50,407 nucleotides of DNA from a bacterium (GCA_020444425.1 JAHLLB010000034.1:1-50407); one strand, 5' to 3'; counted from the first letter of the stretch, positions 25,602 to 35,141 are shown. The notes: a model not told the origin generated them from the letters alone. Numbers and translations are program-made.

Positions 25602-26799
25602 TTAGTATATAGGGCTCGCTGTTTCGGGAGCTATCATCGGATTCCGAATCCATCGGCCGCCACTCTGGTGCATACAGGAACCCGAAGTCGATGGCTGGGC
25701 CATCCTTGACGCCTGATGCCGGAACGACGCCCAGGCGCGTACGCAGGAGATCGAGGTACCGGTAGGCGGTCTCATTCTTCTGGAATGCCTCGAGCCCTTT
25801 GCTGCACAGAGACCGGATGCGGGGGAGCTGTCGAGGATCGAACGTCCCGTTGCTGATTTGCTTCCTGAAATTCCGTTCTGCGCCTGGCACCGTAACACAA
25901 CCGGCAGGAACCTGGGCATGTTGAAGCCCCTGATTGTAGAGACGCGCCCAGAGATCCGGTCGCTGCATGATGTTCGAAAAACAGGCCATGTCTGGATCAT
26001 CAATGTTCAGGTCAGCCATCAGCCGCTTTTTCACCATGTCGCTTGTCCTGAGGCGAACTTCGATCCGGGAGCCAGACGCTCCGCGTTTATCGTGCTTATA
26101 CACGGCGAGGCCAGTACCGGATTTCAGGCTACGTGCGAGCCACGGTTCTTTGATATCGTCGAAGTCCGTGTAGCTGACCGCCCGGAGGCTGCCTTTCCGA
26201 TAAACCTGCGCCTCCAGCAGCGCGAAGAGGTGTTCCGTGACCTTAGCCAGGCAGAGGAAATCCCGGAACACGTCCAGCTTCGTGACTTTCCATTGACCGG
26301 GATCTTGTTCCAGGGGGAGACCGAGTGCGTCCATCTCCTCGATCAACCGCAACAGGAGGGTCGCGTAATCGTATTCGGCCAGCGTGTAGGACGATTGTCC
26401 GCAGAGCAGCTTGCCGACCTCGAACGATATTTGAAGCCAGCGCCGACCACGTACGACCCAGTAGTATGGTCGAAGACAGGTTCGCAACCTTACGCTGTCA
26501 TTCAGGACATACTCTGAGTCGCTTATCCGCATAAAGAAGTCGGGGGATGGTGTCCAATCGTCGAAAAGGAATATGCCGATGGTTACCGTGTCAACACACG
26601 GGGACAGGTTTACTGGTGTGATGCAAAAATCATCCGCAAGATGGATCTGATCTGCGATCAGGTCATCAGCACTAACACACGTCAGGTTGAGGCCCGATGA
26701 TGAGGAGTTAATGTGGGTGGGCATGTGGGATCTATTTGTGAGGTGGGAGAAGGACTGCTTCTCGAAGGGGCGGCATGGCCAGGCGCCAGGCTGCCCCAT
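25602..26799 (-). CDS. Replication initiation-like protein (phage gpII/Rep_trans-like), 3' end uncertain
   Basis: The N-terminal 400 codons look like a real protein: TVTIGIFLFDDW, RRWLQISFEVGKLL, WKVTKLDVFRDFLCLAK, SGTGLAVYKHDKRG, and SRIEVRLRTSDMVKK. The K-T-x-L-D...F and Y-x-K...R-x-E-x-R-L spacing recalls replication initiators of filamentous phages and small plasmids. No stop occurs near 25,600; the frame runs on to 24,808, but that part is antisense to the nuclease gene and has no Rep-like character, so the native end was probably lost or frameshifted. The start is also unclear: ATG 26799 and ATG 26724 both lack a good ribosome site. It could be a decaying gene. The Rep assignment is by motif impression only. 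Confidence 0.5.
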
Positions 26800-26942
26800 C
26801 GCGATGACGCACGTCAGAACATCCTCGCTGGGGTGTTCCAGTGCATGTTCAGGGGTTTTTGTGGTTGACTTCTTCGGGCTGGTAATTCGAGTGGACCGGT
26901 ACTGCAGGTGTGAACTGTGACGCGGGTTCGTGTCGTGACTGC

Positions 26943-27158
26943 CTACGCCTTGTCTACGATTCCGTTACGTTCATCAACCCAGCGGAAGAACTCTGCTTCG
27001 TCGATCAGAACGCGACGTCCGACACGGCGTATGACCTTGTCGAAACCGTTTTCGTGGGCGTAGAAAACGTACTGCCGGAGCGCACCGACTGTCGGCCATT
27101 CGTAGGTATCGTTCCAGCTCGTTAGCGGGATCAATCGGCGCTTTGCTTCGGGACTCAT
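26943..27158 (-). CDS. Small HTH protein, AlpA/excisionase-like
   Basis: The 71-residue protein (MSPEAKRRLIPLTSWN...) carries a winged-HTH of the MerR/AlpA kind: TVGALRQYVFYAHENGFDKVI followed by RRVGRRVLIDEAEFFRWVDE (key part RRVLIDEAEFFRWV). Such proteins act as excisionases or as activators of integrase. The ATG at 27158 lies 8 nt after AAGGAG. It diverges from the integrase gene across about 190 bp, the common int/xis arrangement. Confidence 0.75.
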   Translation of the reverse strand: MSPEAKRRLIPLTSWNDTYEWPTVGALRQYVFYAHENGFDKVIRRVGRRVLIDEAEFFRWVDERNGIVDKA

Positions 27159-27345
27159 GGCTATTCTCCTTTTCCGATATGTGAGGTCGAACGAGACCAT
27201 CTCGTTCACGTGTACAGTTACTCCATTTTTTAGCGATGTTTTCACGCACTCCTGGAGCTTTCCCCACAGTTGTAGTTTTTGTGGGGTCTATCCCACTGTG
27301 TATCCAAGATTTGAAACGAGCTTGCGCTCGGAAACGAGGAGACTC

Positions 27346-28395
27346 ATGGGCGCACTGGAAAAACGCAAGTTGAAGTCTGGCATATCGTGGCGGTTTGTCT
27401 ACCGCGATGCTGCCGGCAGACAGAAGAAGGTCAAGATCGGCGTCACCAGCAAGCGCGTTGCCGAACAGCGCAAGGCGCAGCTGGAAGCGATGCTGGCCAT
27501 GGGAAAGGATCCCGCGGACGAACTCCGGACTCACGGTGCCATAACCCTTTCCGAATTGATGGACACGGACGCGGCGTGGGCGGCGAACCGCCTCCAGCCG
27601 CGAACCGTTCAGCTCAACCGTGAGATCATGAACCGGTTCATCGCGTGGGCCGGTGACGTGCAATTGAAGCAGATCGACAAGGCGAAGGTGGAAAAGTACC
27701 TCAAGTATTGTGCCGAAGAACGCAGGTACAAGGCCACCACGATCAACATGCACCGGCGCCAGTTGGCCAGCATCTTTCAACGTGCTATCGGCGAGCACGG
27801 GCTGGTGAAAACGAATCCGTTCCACGGCATCAAGCCGTTTACGGATTCGGTACGCCGGGACCGTGCGGACTACCTCGAACTGGATCAGGTGGATACGCTG
27901 CTGAAGGTGACCGCTGAGGATGTGCCCTTCCAGCAGCTGGTGCGATTCTACCTGCTTACCGGTGCCCGGCGTGGTGAAGCACTTGACCTGCTCTGGTCCG
28001 ATGTTGATCTGAACCGTCGCATCCTCTATCTCGGCCAGGAACGCAGCCAGACCAAGCTCCGACGAGACTTCCCGATCAGAGACAAACTGCACGCCCTGTT
28101 GATCGAGCTGCAGAAGGATAGGGAAGACCACGCTGAGGTGTTCTGGCGATTCGCCGGTCGGAACTCGTATGTCAGCAACCGAGTGGGCGCCTTGAAGAAA
28201 CGGGATGCTTCGCTTCCCGATTCCCTGTCACCGCACCTGTTGCGACATACTTTTGCGTCCCACATGGTCATGCAGGGGGTGGACCTGCGGACGGTTGCAT
28301 CTCTGCTCGGTCACAGTACGGAGAAGGTGACTGAATTATATGCGCACCTTGCGGAGGAGCATCGGGAGAAGGCACTGGACCGGCTGCCGTACTGA
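27346..28395 (+). CDS. int: Tyrosine recombinase (integrase)
   Basis: The 349-residue phage-type integrase has an arm-binding N-terminus (KSGISWRFVYRDAAGRQKK), a SAM-like core-binding domain, and a catalytic domain with TGARRGE (Arg), HLLRHTFASHM (His-x-x-Arg), LLGHS (His) and the nucleophile Tyr in TELYAHL. The set is complete. The ATG at 27346 follows GAGGAG. It is the likely enzyme for insertion into tRNA-Ser, whose 3' fragment lies 1.8 kb downstream with the AbiE pair between. Confidence 0.95.
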   Translation: MGALEKRKLKSGISWRFVYRDAAGRQKKVKIGVTSKRVAEQRKAQLEAMLAMGKDPADELRTHGAITLSELMDTDAAWAANRLQPRTVQLNREIMNRFIAWAGDVQLKQIDKAKVEKYLKYCAEERRYKATTINMHRRQLASIFQRAIGEHGLVKTNPFHGIKPFTDSVRRDRADYLELDQVDTLLKVTAEDVPFQQLVRFYLLTGARRGEALDLLWSDVDLNRRILYLGQERSQTKLRRDFPIRDKLHALLIELQKDREDHAEVFWRFAGRNSYVSNRVGALKKRDASLPDSLSPHLLRHTFASHMVMQGVDLRTVASLLGHSTEKVTELYAHLAEEHREKALDRLPY

Positions 28396-28435
28396 TCCGC
28401 GCCGTTCTAAGGGCTCTCATCCGTTGTTACGAATC

Positions 28436-28466
28436 CACTCCACTTGTTGATAAGTGGAGTGTTTTT
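28436..28466 (+). terminator. Perfect hairpin with T5 between integrase and abiEi
   Basis: A 10-bp perfect stem CACTCCACTT/AAGTGGAGTG with a 6-nt loop is followed by TTTTT. It is a textbook terminator for int. Since AbiEi antitoxins repress their own promoter through inverted repeats and this one lies 16-46 nt before abiEi, it may also be the operator. Confidence 0.8.
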
Positions 28467-28481
28467 GTAACATTTTCAGTC

Positions 28482-29093
28482 ATGAACATGGACCAGAAAA
28501 CTCAGGAAGACCGTGCTCTGGAGATCATCCGGGGGATGGGAATATTGCGCTCCGGACAGCTGGAAGAGTTCCAGATTCCCAGAATGGTACTTTCTCGACT
28601 TCTGGAAAAAGGGAAAATCGAGCGCATCGAACACGGACTCTATATGCCTGTCGATCAGGGTGCCGGGGAGATGGAAACTGTCGCACTGGCTGCGCGGAAG
28701 GTGCCGGGAGGTGTTGTCTGCCTGCTTTCCGCACTCAGTTACCACGGTCTCACGACAGAAATTCCGCACCAGGTCTGGATGGCGATCGATCGAAACAAGC
28801 CTGTTCCCAAGCTCGAATTCCTTCCAGTACGACTCTTCCGGTTCTCCGGTGACTCGTATGGAACGGGAATCCTCACCGTCCCGATGCAAGGTCGAGACGT
28901 TTCCGTGTATTCTCCGGCCAAGACCGTTGCCGATTGCTTCAAGTTCCGAAACCGAATCGGAACCGATGTGGCGGTAGAAGCACTGCGCGACTGCCTGCAA
29001 CAAAGAAAATGCTCGCGCGATGACCTGTGGAGGTTTGCAAAGATTGATCGTGTGCAGAACGTGATGCTGCCTTACCTCGAGGCGACAGCGTGA
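28482..29093 (+). CDS. abiEi: AbiEi-type antitoxin / transcriptional regulator
   Basis: The 203-residue protein has an N-terminal winged HTH (GILRSGQLEEFQIPRMVLSRLL) and family segments GLYMP, VCLLSALSYHGLT, VWMAID and VYSPAKTVADCFKFR. AbiEi neutralises AbiEii in a type IV toxin-antitoxin mode and represses the operon. The start is ATG 28482 (a second ATG two codons on is possible). The stop overlaps the abiEii start. It gives phage abortive infection or island maintenance. Confidence 0.92.
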   Translation: MNMDQKTQEDRALEIIRGMGILRSGQLEEFQIPRMVLSRLLEKGKIERIEHGLYMPVDQGAGEMETVALAARKVPGGVVCLLSALSYHGLTTEIPHQVWMAIDRNKPVPKLEFLPVRLFRFSGDSYGTGILTVPMQGRDVSVYSPAKTVADCFKFRNRIGTDVAVEALRDCLQQRKCSRDDLWRFAKIDRVQNVMLPYLEATA

Positions 29094-30007
29094 CCCGGAA
29101 AACCCCACCGGTCAATATGGCTGCCTCTGTCCGTGACAGATTGCGGAAGCGCAGCAGGGAAGCGGGGGTCGATTTCGGATTCCTCCTCCTGCGCTATGCA
29201 AATGAACGCTTCCTGTACCGGATGCAGCATTCGCCGCATGCTGGCAACCTTATTCTCAAAGGGGCACAGCTGTTTCTACTCTGGGAAGGGACGATGTACC
29301 GCCCGACTCGCGATGTTGATTTCCTCGGGTTTGGGGAGGCAAGCGAACAGCACATCCGCAACGTAATCCGGGACATCTGCATGGTTTCAGATGTGCCCAA
29401 TGATGGCCTGATTTTCGATGTGGAAACGATCAGCATCGAAAACACCCGCCTAGATGATGAGTACGATGGATTTCGCATCAAGATGTATGCGTACCTTGGC
29501 CAGGCTCGAATACCCATGCAATTCGATGTCGGTTATGGCGATGCAGTAACCCCTGAAGCTGAAGAAGCCGAGTACCCGACGATCCTTGATTTTCCGGCAC
29601 CCTGGATACGGACGTATCCAGTTGAAACAGTGATCGCGGAGAAGCTGGAAGCGATGGTGCGATTCGGCATTGCCAACGGCAGGATGAAAGACTTCGGTGA
29701 TCTTCATCGTATTGCTCGAAACCACGAACTACGGGGCGAGATCCTAATCCAAGCCATCAGGGCAACGTTCAGCAGGCGTGGAGCCGAACTCCCCGATGAA
29801 ACCCCGGTTGCCCTCACCAGCGAATTCTACGAGAACCCGGCTGTTCAGAATCGATGGTCCGGCTACCTTCAGAAGCAGAAACTTGAGGATGAGCCGCTGG
29901 AAGACGTAATCTGGGAACTTCGTCGATTCCTTCTGCCTCCGATCGAAGCGATTCGGGCTGATCGCCGTTTCCGAAGGTCATGGCGTGCAGGTGGACCGTG
30001 GGAGTAG
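29090..30007 (+). CDS. abiEii: AbiEii-type nucleotidyltransferase toxin
   Basis: The 305-residue nucleotidyltransferase has LKGAQLFLLW (56-65) and TRDVDFLG (73-80), with Asp75 and Asp77 as metal ligands, then PVETVIAEKLEAMV and the motif MKDFGDLHRI. AbiEii/MenA toxins transfer nucleotides to RNA, including tRNA 3' ends, and halt growth. It starts at GTG 29090, overlapping the antitoxin stop by 4 nt. It is the last gene before the attachment site. Confidence 0.93.
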   Translation: MTRKTPPVNMAASVRDRLRKRSREAGVDFGFLLLRYANERFLYRMQHSPHAGNLILKGAQLFLLWEGTMYRPTRDVDFLGFGEASEQHIRNVIRDICMVSDVPNDGLIFDVETISIENTRLDDEYDGFRIKMYAYLGQARIPMQFDVGYGDAVTPEAEEAEYPTILDFPAPWIRTYPVETVIAEKLEAMVRFGIANGRMKDFGDLHRIARNHELRGEILIQAIRATFSRRGAELPDETPVALTSEFYENPAVQNRWSGYLQKQKLEDEPLEDVIWELRRFLLPPIEAIRADRRFRRSWRAGGPWE

Positions 30008-30152
30008 CTTATGGGAACAATATGGGAACATTTACTGCAATTTGATTCTGCTCGAACCTGACCGAAACTAACTGATTTTACAGGTCTAACATGTTGTATA
30101 TGAAGGTTATGGATGGCGCAAATCCACTCCATGAAAAGAGTTCGAAAACCCC
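30008..30152. other. Island end sequence between AbiE and the tRNA fragment
   Basis: This AT-rich noncoding stretch has two copies of TATGGGAACA near 30,010-30,029, possible integrase arm sites. At 30,120 it repeats the 11-mer AATCCACTCCA that also opens the hairpin before abiEi (28,433), so the AbiE pair is bracketed by two copies. Confidence 0.4.
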
Positions 30153-30219
30153 GCTCGATGCGCTTGGAAAGCGTGTTTCAGGTAACCCCTGGACGCGGGT
30201 TCGAATCCCGCCCTCTCCG
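30153..30219 (+). tRNA. 3' fragment of tRNA-Ser(GGA): attR of the island
   Basis: From the D-arm side onward the sequence reads as serine tRNA: anticodon stem with loop TTGGAAA (anticodon GGA at 30166-30168), a long variable arm (CAGG...CCTG), T arm GCGGG-TTCGAAT-CCCGC, and acceptor 3' strand CCTCTCC plus discriminator G. The partner GGAGAGG and a D-arm are absent upstream, so it cannot be a functional tRNA. This is the duplicated 3' part left at the far end when an element inserts into a tRNA gene. The intact tRNA-Ser should lie beyond the left end of the window. Confidence 0.85.
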
Positions 30220-30227
30220 CGAAAACG

Positions 30228-30255
30228 AACAACCCGGCTCATCAGCCGGGTTGTT
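30228..30255 (+). terminator. Terminator of the original tRNA-Ser gene
   Basis: A perfect 12-bp stem AACAACCCGGCT/AGCCGGGTTGTT with a 4-nt loop begins 8 nt after the tRNA fragment. Its presence on this side supports the view that this flank is the original chromosome. Confidence 0.85.
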
Positions 30256-30361
30256 CCGTTTCCCGTTTGCTGCCAACACAGGTTTTTGCCCGTAGCAGTA
30301 CCCGTTTGCGTTTGCGGTCCCTGCCGGGCAGCAATTCAGCACTTCTGGCTGACCCTACCGC

Positions 30362-32695
30362 TCAATACGTAATTCCCACCTGCAGGTACACATTCCGGCC
30401 GGGATCATACAGCGGCTGCATCGTGTACTGGTTCTTGTAGTTGCGGTTGAGGTGTTCGCGGTACTGTTCGTTGAGCACGTTCTGCACGCCCGCAACCAGT
30501 CGCAGGTGCTGGCCGACCGCCATGCCTGCACGCACATCGAACACGTTGAACGCATCCGATTCCTGTTCGCCGAAGCTGGACGCGACTCGGGTCTGTTCGC
30601 TGACGTGACGGCCGTGAAAGTCGACCCAGCCACCGTGGATGAAGTCCAGCGCGTAGTGCAGTGTCCAGCGTCCCTCGAACGGCGGGATTTCCGGCATCGG
30701 TTCGTCGTCAGTGATGTTCTGCGCCCAAGTGTAGGCAAGGCTGGTCTGCAGATGCAGCTTCGGGTGCAGCTGGAAGCCTGCGGTCCAGTCAAAACCGGCG
30801 ACACGTGCTTCGTCGACGTTGACAAACCGCTTGGTGTACTGCGGGTCCATGCACGGCATATACAGACGCGGCAAATCTGAGTCGACCTGAGCTGTGATCG
30901 CGTCTGTCAGGAATGACATGTACCCGGTCAACTGGAAGTCTACCGGCCCGGTCGCCATGCCGAAGGAGAGGTCCACCTGACGGTTCATCTCGGGCTTGAG
31001 ACTCGGACTGCCGAAGTATTCGAAGGCGTCCTGCCCGACGGTAAGGTGGTTGATGTACAACTCGGTCAGGCTTGGGAAACGTGTGCCCTGACCGAGCGAC
31101 AGTCGGAACTCCGCGTCCCGGGCAACCTGCTGCGCGATGGACGCCGTGAACGAAACGGCCTGATTCGAGCTGCTGAGGTCGGAACCGTACGCCGAGGTGA
31201 ACTGCGCGGCCGGTTTGTCGCTGTCGGCTTCGTGCATGTCGAACCTCGCGCCGGCCTGGTAGCGTGTGGACTGGCTCAAACGGCCTTCCCATTCGGTGAA
31301 CACGCCGCTGCGGATCGACGTCACGTCCTGCCAGACGCCGTCGTAGAACGTCACCGGCGGGTCCATTGTCATCCCGGTGCAGGTATTGACGTACACCTCA
31401 CGGCGGCGCTGACCGTCCTTGGCGACGATGTCGTTGTCCACGCCGACGTACAGCATGCCAGCGTCACCACCGGAGATCAACGTTTCGAGACGACCGCCGT
31501 ACGTGTCGGCCGAAGTGTTCGCCACGGACTGCGCCGCAGCGGCGTTCGGCCGGGCGAGGTTATCCATCTCGTGATCAACCTGACTCATGTACCCGGACAG
31601 TTCGAGCTGGGGCATCCAGCGGAGCGGCTGCGTCCAGCGCCAGGTGCCCTGAACCAGCGTCGCGTCATCAATCGCGGCGTCCATGGGTAGCCCGGCGTAC
31701 TCGATGTCACGCCCGAATGATTGCCGGAACAGCACATCGAGCATGTGGTTGTCCGCCGGACGCAACGCGCCGAGCACGGTGTAATCATAGACGGAGAAGC
31801 TGGACGGTATTTCGTTGCCATCGCCGTCGGTCACGTTCCCGTAGTCCTTGACACCACCGGAGATGCGGAAGCCGTAGTGCTTGTCGCTGCGTGCGAGGGA
31901 AGCACGCGCGACCTTACCCTCTCCGTTGCCCTCATAGCGAAGAAGAGCGGATGATTGCCAGCCGGGATCACCGTAGCTCGGTGTCGGCCGATGCGTTGTC
32001 AAATTGACCACCCCGCCGAACGACGTCCCATAGCGCAGCGAATACGGGCCTTTTGTGACCTGCACGTCCTTGAGATCTGCCGGTTGAATCTGCGCGGTAA
32101 CCGGGTCCATGCGGTTCGGGCAGGCGCTGTCCAGGGTGCCGACGCCGTTCACGCGCACCTGCAGCTGATCCCGCTTGAAGCCACGAATAACCGGGTCGGA
32201 GCCGTACGCGCCCTTGCGGACAACGCCATAGCCCGGCGTGTTGGCAAACACTTCCGCGACGTCATTGGGCAGCCCTTCCTGCAAACGGTCGCCGGCGAAA
32301 AGGTCAACCACTTCGCCCGCGCCACGCTGGGCAGTGAGGTAGATCTCTTCCAGCGCGATCGGCTTCGGGACCAGCAACAACGGCTGGAATGTGTTACCGG
32401 ATTCGTTGTCCTCCTGCAACGCAAACTCAGCGGCGTAATACCCAAGCCGGGAAACCAGGACATGAACCGGAGATTCGTCGCCCGAAAGTTGCAGTGAGAA
32501 CTCGCCTTGATCGTTACTGCTCCAGGTCCGGTTGTCCCCGGCGGCTTGCAGGGTCGCGTTCGCGATGGGCTGGCCGGTGTGGGCGTCCAACACCTGACCG
32601 TGCCACGTCGCCGCGAAAACGGGGGCCATCAACACGAAGAGAAAGAATAACACGCCAGGCAGAATTCGTCTGCGCACGTCACTCAACTTGAACAT
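30362..32695 (-). CDS. TonB-dependent outer-membrane receptor, copper-type (OprC/NosA-like)
   Basis: The 777-residue protein has an N-terminal signal peptide (ILPGVLFFLFVLMAPVFA), a carboxypeptidase-regulatory-like domain (HGQVLDAHTGQPIANATLQ), a plug (DPVIRGFKRDQLQVRVNGV) and a beta barrel ending in an aromatic-rich strand (VYLQVGITY). The plug segment DSACPNRMDPVTAQI (about residue 190) is characteristic of the OprC/NosA group, whose CxxxMDP region takes part in copper binding; copper is therefore the best substrate guess. The ATG at 32695 follows GGAG at 8 nt. It is the first chromosomal gene beyond the island. Confidence 0.9.
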   Translation of the reverse strand: MFKLSDVRRRILPGVLFFLFVLMAPVFAATWHGQVLDAHTGQPIANATLQAAGDNRTWSSNDQGEFSLQLSGDESPVHVLVSRLGYYAAEFALQEDNESGNTFQPLLLVPKPIALEEIYLTAQRGAGEVVDLFAGDRLQEGLPNDVAEVFANTPGYGVVRKGAYGSDPVIRGFKRDQLQVRVNGVGTLDSACPNRMDPVTAQIQPADLKDVQVTKGPYSLRYGTSFGGVVNLTTHRPTPSYGDPGWQSSALLRYEGNGEGKVARASLARSDKHYGFRISGGVKDYGNVTDGDGNEIPSSFSVYDYTVLGALRPADNHMLDVLFRQSFGRDIEYAGLPMDAAIDDATLVQGTWRWTQPLRWMPQLELSGYMSQVDHEMDNLARPNAAAAQSVANTSADTYGGRLETLISGGDAGMLYVGVDNDIVAKDGQRRREVYVNTCTGMTMDPPVTFYDGVWQDVTSIRSGVFTEWEGRLSQSTRYQAGARFDMHEADSDKPAAQFTSAYGSDLSSSNQAVSFTASIAQQVARDAEFRLSLGQGTRFPSLTELYINHLTVGQDAFEYFGSPSLKPEMNRQVDLSFGMATGPVDFQLTGYMSFLTDAITAQVDSDLPRLYMPCMDPQYTKRFVNVDEARVAGFDWTAGFQLHPKLHLQTSLAYTWAQNITDDEPMPEIPPFEGRWTLHYALDFIHGGWVDFHGRHVSEQTRVASSFGEQESDAFNVFDVRAGMAVGQHLRLVAGVQNVLNEQYREHLNRNYKNQYTMQPLYDPGRNVYLQVGITY

Positions 32696-32804
32696 ACCGT
32701 GGGCTCCGGTGAATCGATGGGGGGCAATTCACGATGAGGGTAGGATGAACACGTCGCGAAAATGTTGCGCTGCCTGCGTTCTTCCGGAGAGTATAGTCTC
32801 GAGA

Positions 32805-32845
32805 CAGAAAAAACAAACAAACAAGCCCCGGCAGAAACCGGGGCT
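32805..32845 (-). terminator. Rho-independent terminator on the minus strand
   Basis: A stem AGCCCCGG/CCGGGGCT (32824-32831 with 32838-32845) is followed on the minus strand by a T-rich tract with T6. It ends the secreted-protein gene upstream. Confidence 0.85.
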
Positions 32846-32891
32846 CGAGATTCGATAAATGCTCTGCCGCTACCTCAGGTGCAGCAACTTT

Positions 32892-35141
32892 TTACTTCAG
32901 CAAGGTCACCTTGCGTGTCATGTGCCACTGTCCCGGCACGGCCGCACGCACGAAATACAGCCCACTCGCAAGGTCGGACGCATCGAAGGCCAACGTGTGC
33001 GTGCCTGCCGTGTACTCACCACTGGCCAGAGTTGTGATGAGGCGACCGGTGATGTCAAACACCTCAACCGTCAACTCTGCGGCGTCGGGCAACGCAACAT
33101 TTAACTTCGTCGTCTGGTTGAACGGATTCGGATAGGCGTGATAGAGCCTGAACTCTGATGGCAGCTCAGCTGCGACCTCGTTCGACTCGTCCACAATCCA
33201 GTGACCGCTATTGCTCCACATCCGTGGTCCCGCAACTGCGCCCTCCTTCGTGAACAAGAAGGAATCGTTGAAGCTCGGCCCGTTCATGTAACCCACGAGA
33301 CCGGTAAACGTGTACTCACCGGATGGGGCACCGCTCGGTACGTTCAATGAGAGGTCATTGACCATGATGTCCATGAACGGCTGCAGGGTAAATGGCATCA
33401 TCAGCAACGGTCCAACCTCATCACCGTTCGGAGTGGTCACCATGACCCAATAGCGGACGCCGGTGTACGTGTTCGGCACCATGCTGACCAGATGGGCGTC
33501 ATACATCAGTGCGCCGCCTCCGGCCGGAATGGTGGTGTTCTGCGGCATCAGCGAAAGCGTGATTGGATCTGCCGCACCGGCGCCTTGCACGTAGACCTGC
33601 ACATTGTCGATCCCCCAGTAGAGACCGTCAAAACCCATGAAATCGTCGTACAGGAAGCCGATCCGCCCGGTTTCAGCCCCGGCGAACTCTTCCGTCAGAT
33701 CCCATTGCGCGTGCAGTGTGTCAGCCTGGTTGCGATGGTAAAGGTAGACGGATGTCCATTCACCGCCATCCGCCTGGTACTGGATGTGTCCGAACTCGAA
33801 GTCATTATCGAAGAACCAGGTGTCGAAGTCAGCGATCACCAGTTCGGCCTCCAGCACATTGAATGCCGGAGAAATCAGACGTTCATCCAGGTCGGCACCC
33901 ATTGACGCTTCGTCGTTGCAGAGCATATAAGGGGTGTCAAACAAGCCGAGTTCACTGCCATCGTCGAGGTGCCAGGTGTGGTCGGGCACCGTCGCATCCA
34001 CAATCCAGTTGGCTGGCAACCCATCGTTGAAGTCTTCGACGATCACAATCCCAGCCGGATCCATGTAGATGGTGGACGCCGAGTCTGCCACCGACTCGCC
34101 CTCGTCATAATACGCGGTCACGAGATACTCGTACTTACCGAATCCCGGCAATGCTTCTGTGAAGGTCTCCGTCTCGGATGTCCCTACCATATCACCGTTT
34201 CTGTAAACCCGGTAGTTCTGGAATTCATCGATCTCACGGGATCCCGTGCCTTCGTCAAAGAAACCGTTCACACCTGCAGCGACCGGCTGTGTCCAGACCG
34301 CATCCACGGGAAGGTTCTGGTGCAAGGCAAACAACTCATCTGCCGGCAGGAGGCGGTTCAGGTCCGGCATCTCACGGGAATCAGCTGGAGCGTCACGCAA
34401 TAACATGCCCGCGTTATCGTACGCTGCATACTCCCAGTTCACAACGGCGTAATCCGGGAACGAGCCGCCCTGCTCGGTCGCCGCGATACCGAAATAGCCA
34501 GACAACGGGCCCATATTCTCGTAGTATGTGAAGACTTCATAGCCGTTGATGTAGAAAGTGACCGAAGTTTCTTCATACGCGATCGTAAGGGTGTTGTACG
34601 CTCCCAGGCCGTTGTTGATCGCTGGCGAATAACCCTTGCCATCAATGACGAACGACTCGTTATTCATGAACCGATGAATGGAATACGAACCCTGGAGGTC
34701 GCCCTGGTTGCCCGGTGTGACATTGAAGATAAATCCATTTGCCAGGGAGTCCGGATAGAAGTCTTCGTTGAACAGCACAAGTGACGCAGCCCGAGTGGCA
34801 TTACCAAGTTCGCGAGCAACCGAAATCTCAAACACGCCTTCACTCACCATTTCGGCACCGTAGTAGGCCGAAGCCCAGCCTCCACCAAAAAAGGAGGCTT
34901 GCAGGTTCCCTTCTTCCACCTCCCAGGTTCCGGGAGAATCGTACTCCCACCCCTGAGCTTCGCCATCCTCAAAATCGTCCATGTAATCCGCACTGAAAGG
35001 CGGCATCCATTCCACAGTCGCCACACCTGCTGCATCCGAGCTGGCGCGGGCGTTCACTGGTGGTGGCGTCTGGGCAACGCTGCCAGCCACCAGCATGAGC
35101 ATCAGCATCATCAGGATTGACGCGTTTGCAAGTCTCATCAT
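32892..35141 (-). CDS. Secreted protein with lectin-like and Fn3-like domains and a T9SS-type-A-like sorting tail
   Basis: The 749-residue protein begins with a signal peptide (MMRLANASILMMLMLMLVAG). Domains: a concanavalin/LamG-like jelly roll (DDFEDGEAQGWEYDSPGTW ... NGYEVFTYYENMGPLSGYFGIA, in short NGYEVFTYYENMG), an Fn3-like unit (YRVYRNGDMVG), a second jelly-roll-like unit, and a C-terminal tail with AYPNPFNQTTKL, VEVFDITGRLI, ASGLYFVRA and final TRKVTLLK. This tail is the Por/T9SS type A sorting signature. The start is the first of two ATGs (35141), after GGGGGA; a TTG upstream is less likely. The role is unknown, probably surface-attached or exported binding. Confidence 0.85.
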   Translation of the reverse strand: MMRLANASILMMLMLMLVAGSVAQTPPPVNARASSDAAGVATVEWMPPFSADYMDDFEDGEAQGWEYDSPGTWEVEEGNLQASFFGGGWASAYYGAEMVSEGVFEISVARELGNATRAASLVLFNEDFYPDSLANGFIFNVTPGNQGDLQGSYSIHRFMNNESFVIDGKGYSPAINNGLGAYNTLTIAYEETSVTFYINGYEVFTYYENMGPLSGYFGIAATEQGGSFPDYAVVNWEYAAYDNAGMLLRDAPADSREMPDLNRLLPADELFALHQNLPVDAVWTQPVAAGVNGFFDEGTGSREIDEFQNYRVYRNGDMVGTSETETFTEALPGFGKYEYLVTAYYDEGESVADSASTIYMDPAGIVIVEDFNDGLPANWIVDATVPDHTWHLDDGSELGLFDTPYMLCNDEASMGADLDERLISPAFNVLEAELVIADFDTWFFDNDFEFGHIQYQADGGEWTSVYLYHRNQADTLHAQWDLTEEFAGAETGRIGFLYDDFMGFDGLYWGIDNVQVYVQGAGAADPITLSLMPQNTTIPAGGGALMYDAHLVSMVPNTYTGVRYWVMVTTPNGDEVGPLLMMPFTLQPFMDIMVNDLSLNVPSGAPSGEYTFTGLVGYMNGPSFNDSFLFTKEGAVAGPRMWSNSGHWIVDESNEVAAELPSEFRLYHAYPNPFNQTTKLNVALPDAAELTVEVFDITGRLITTLASGEYTAGTHTLAFDASDLASGLYFVRAAVPGQWHMTRKVTLLK

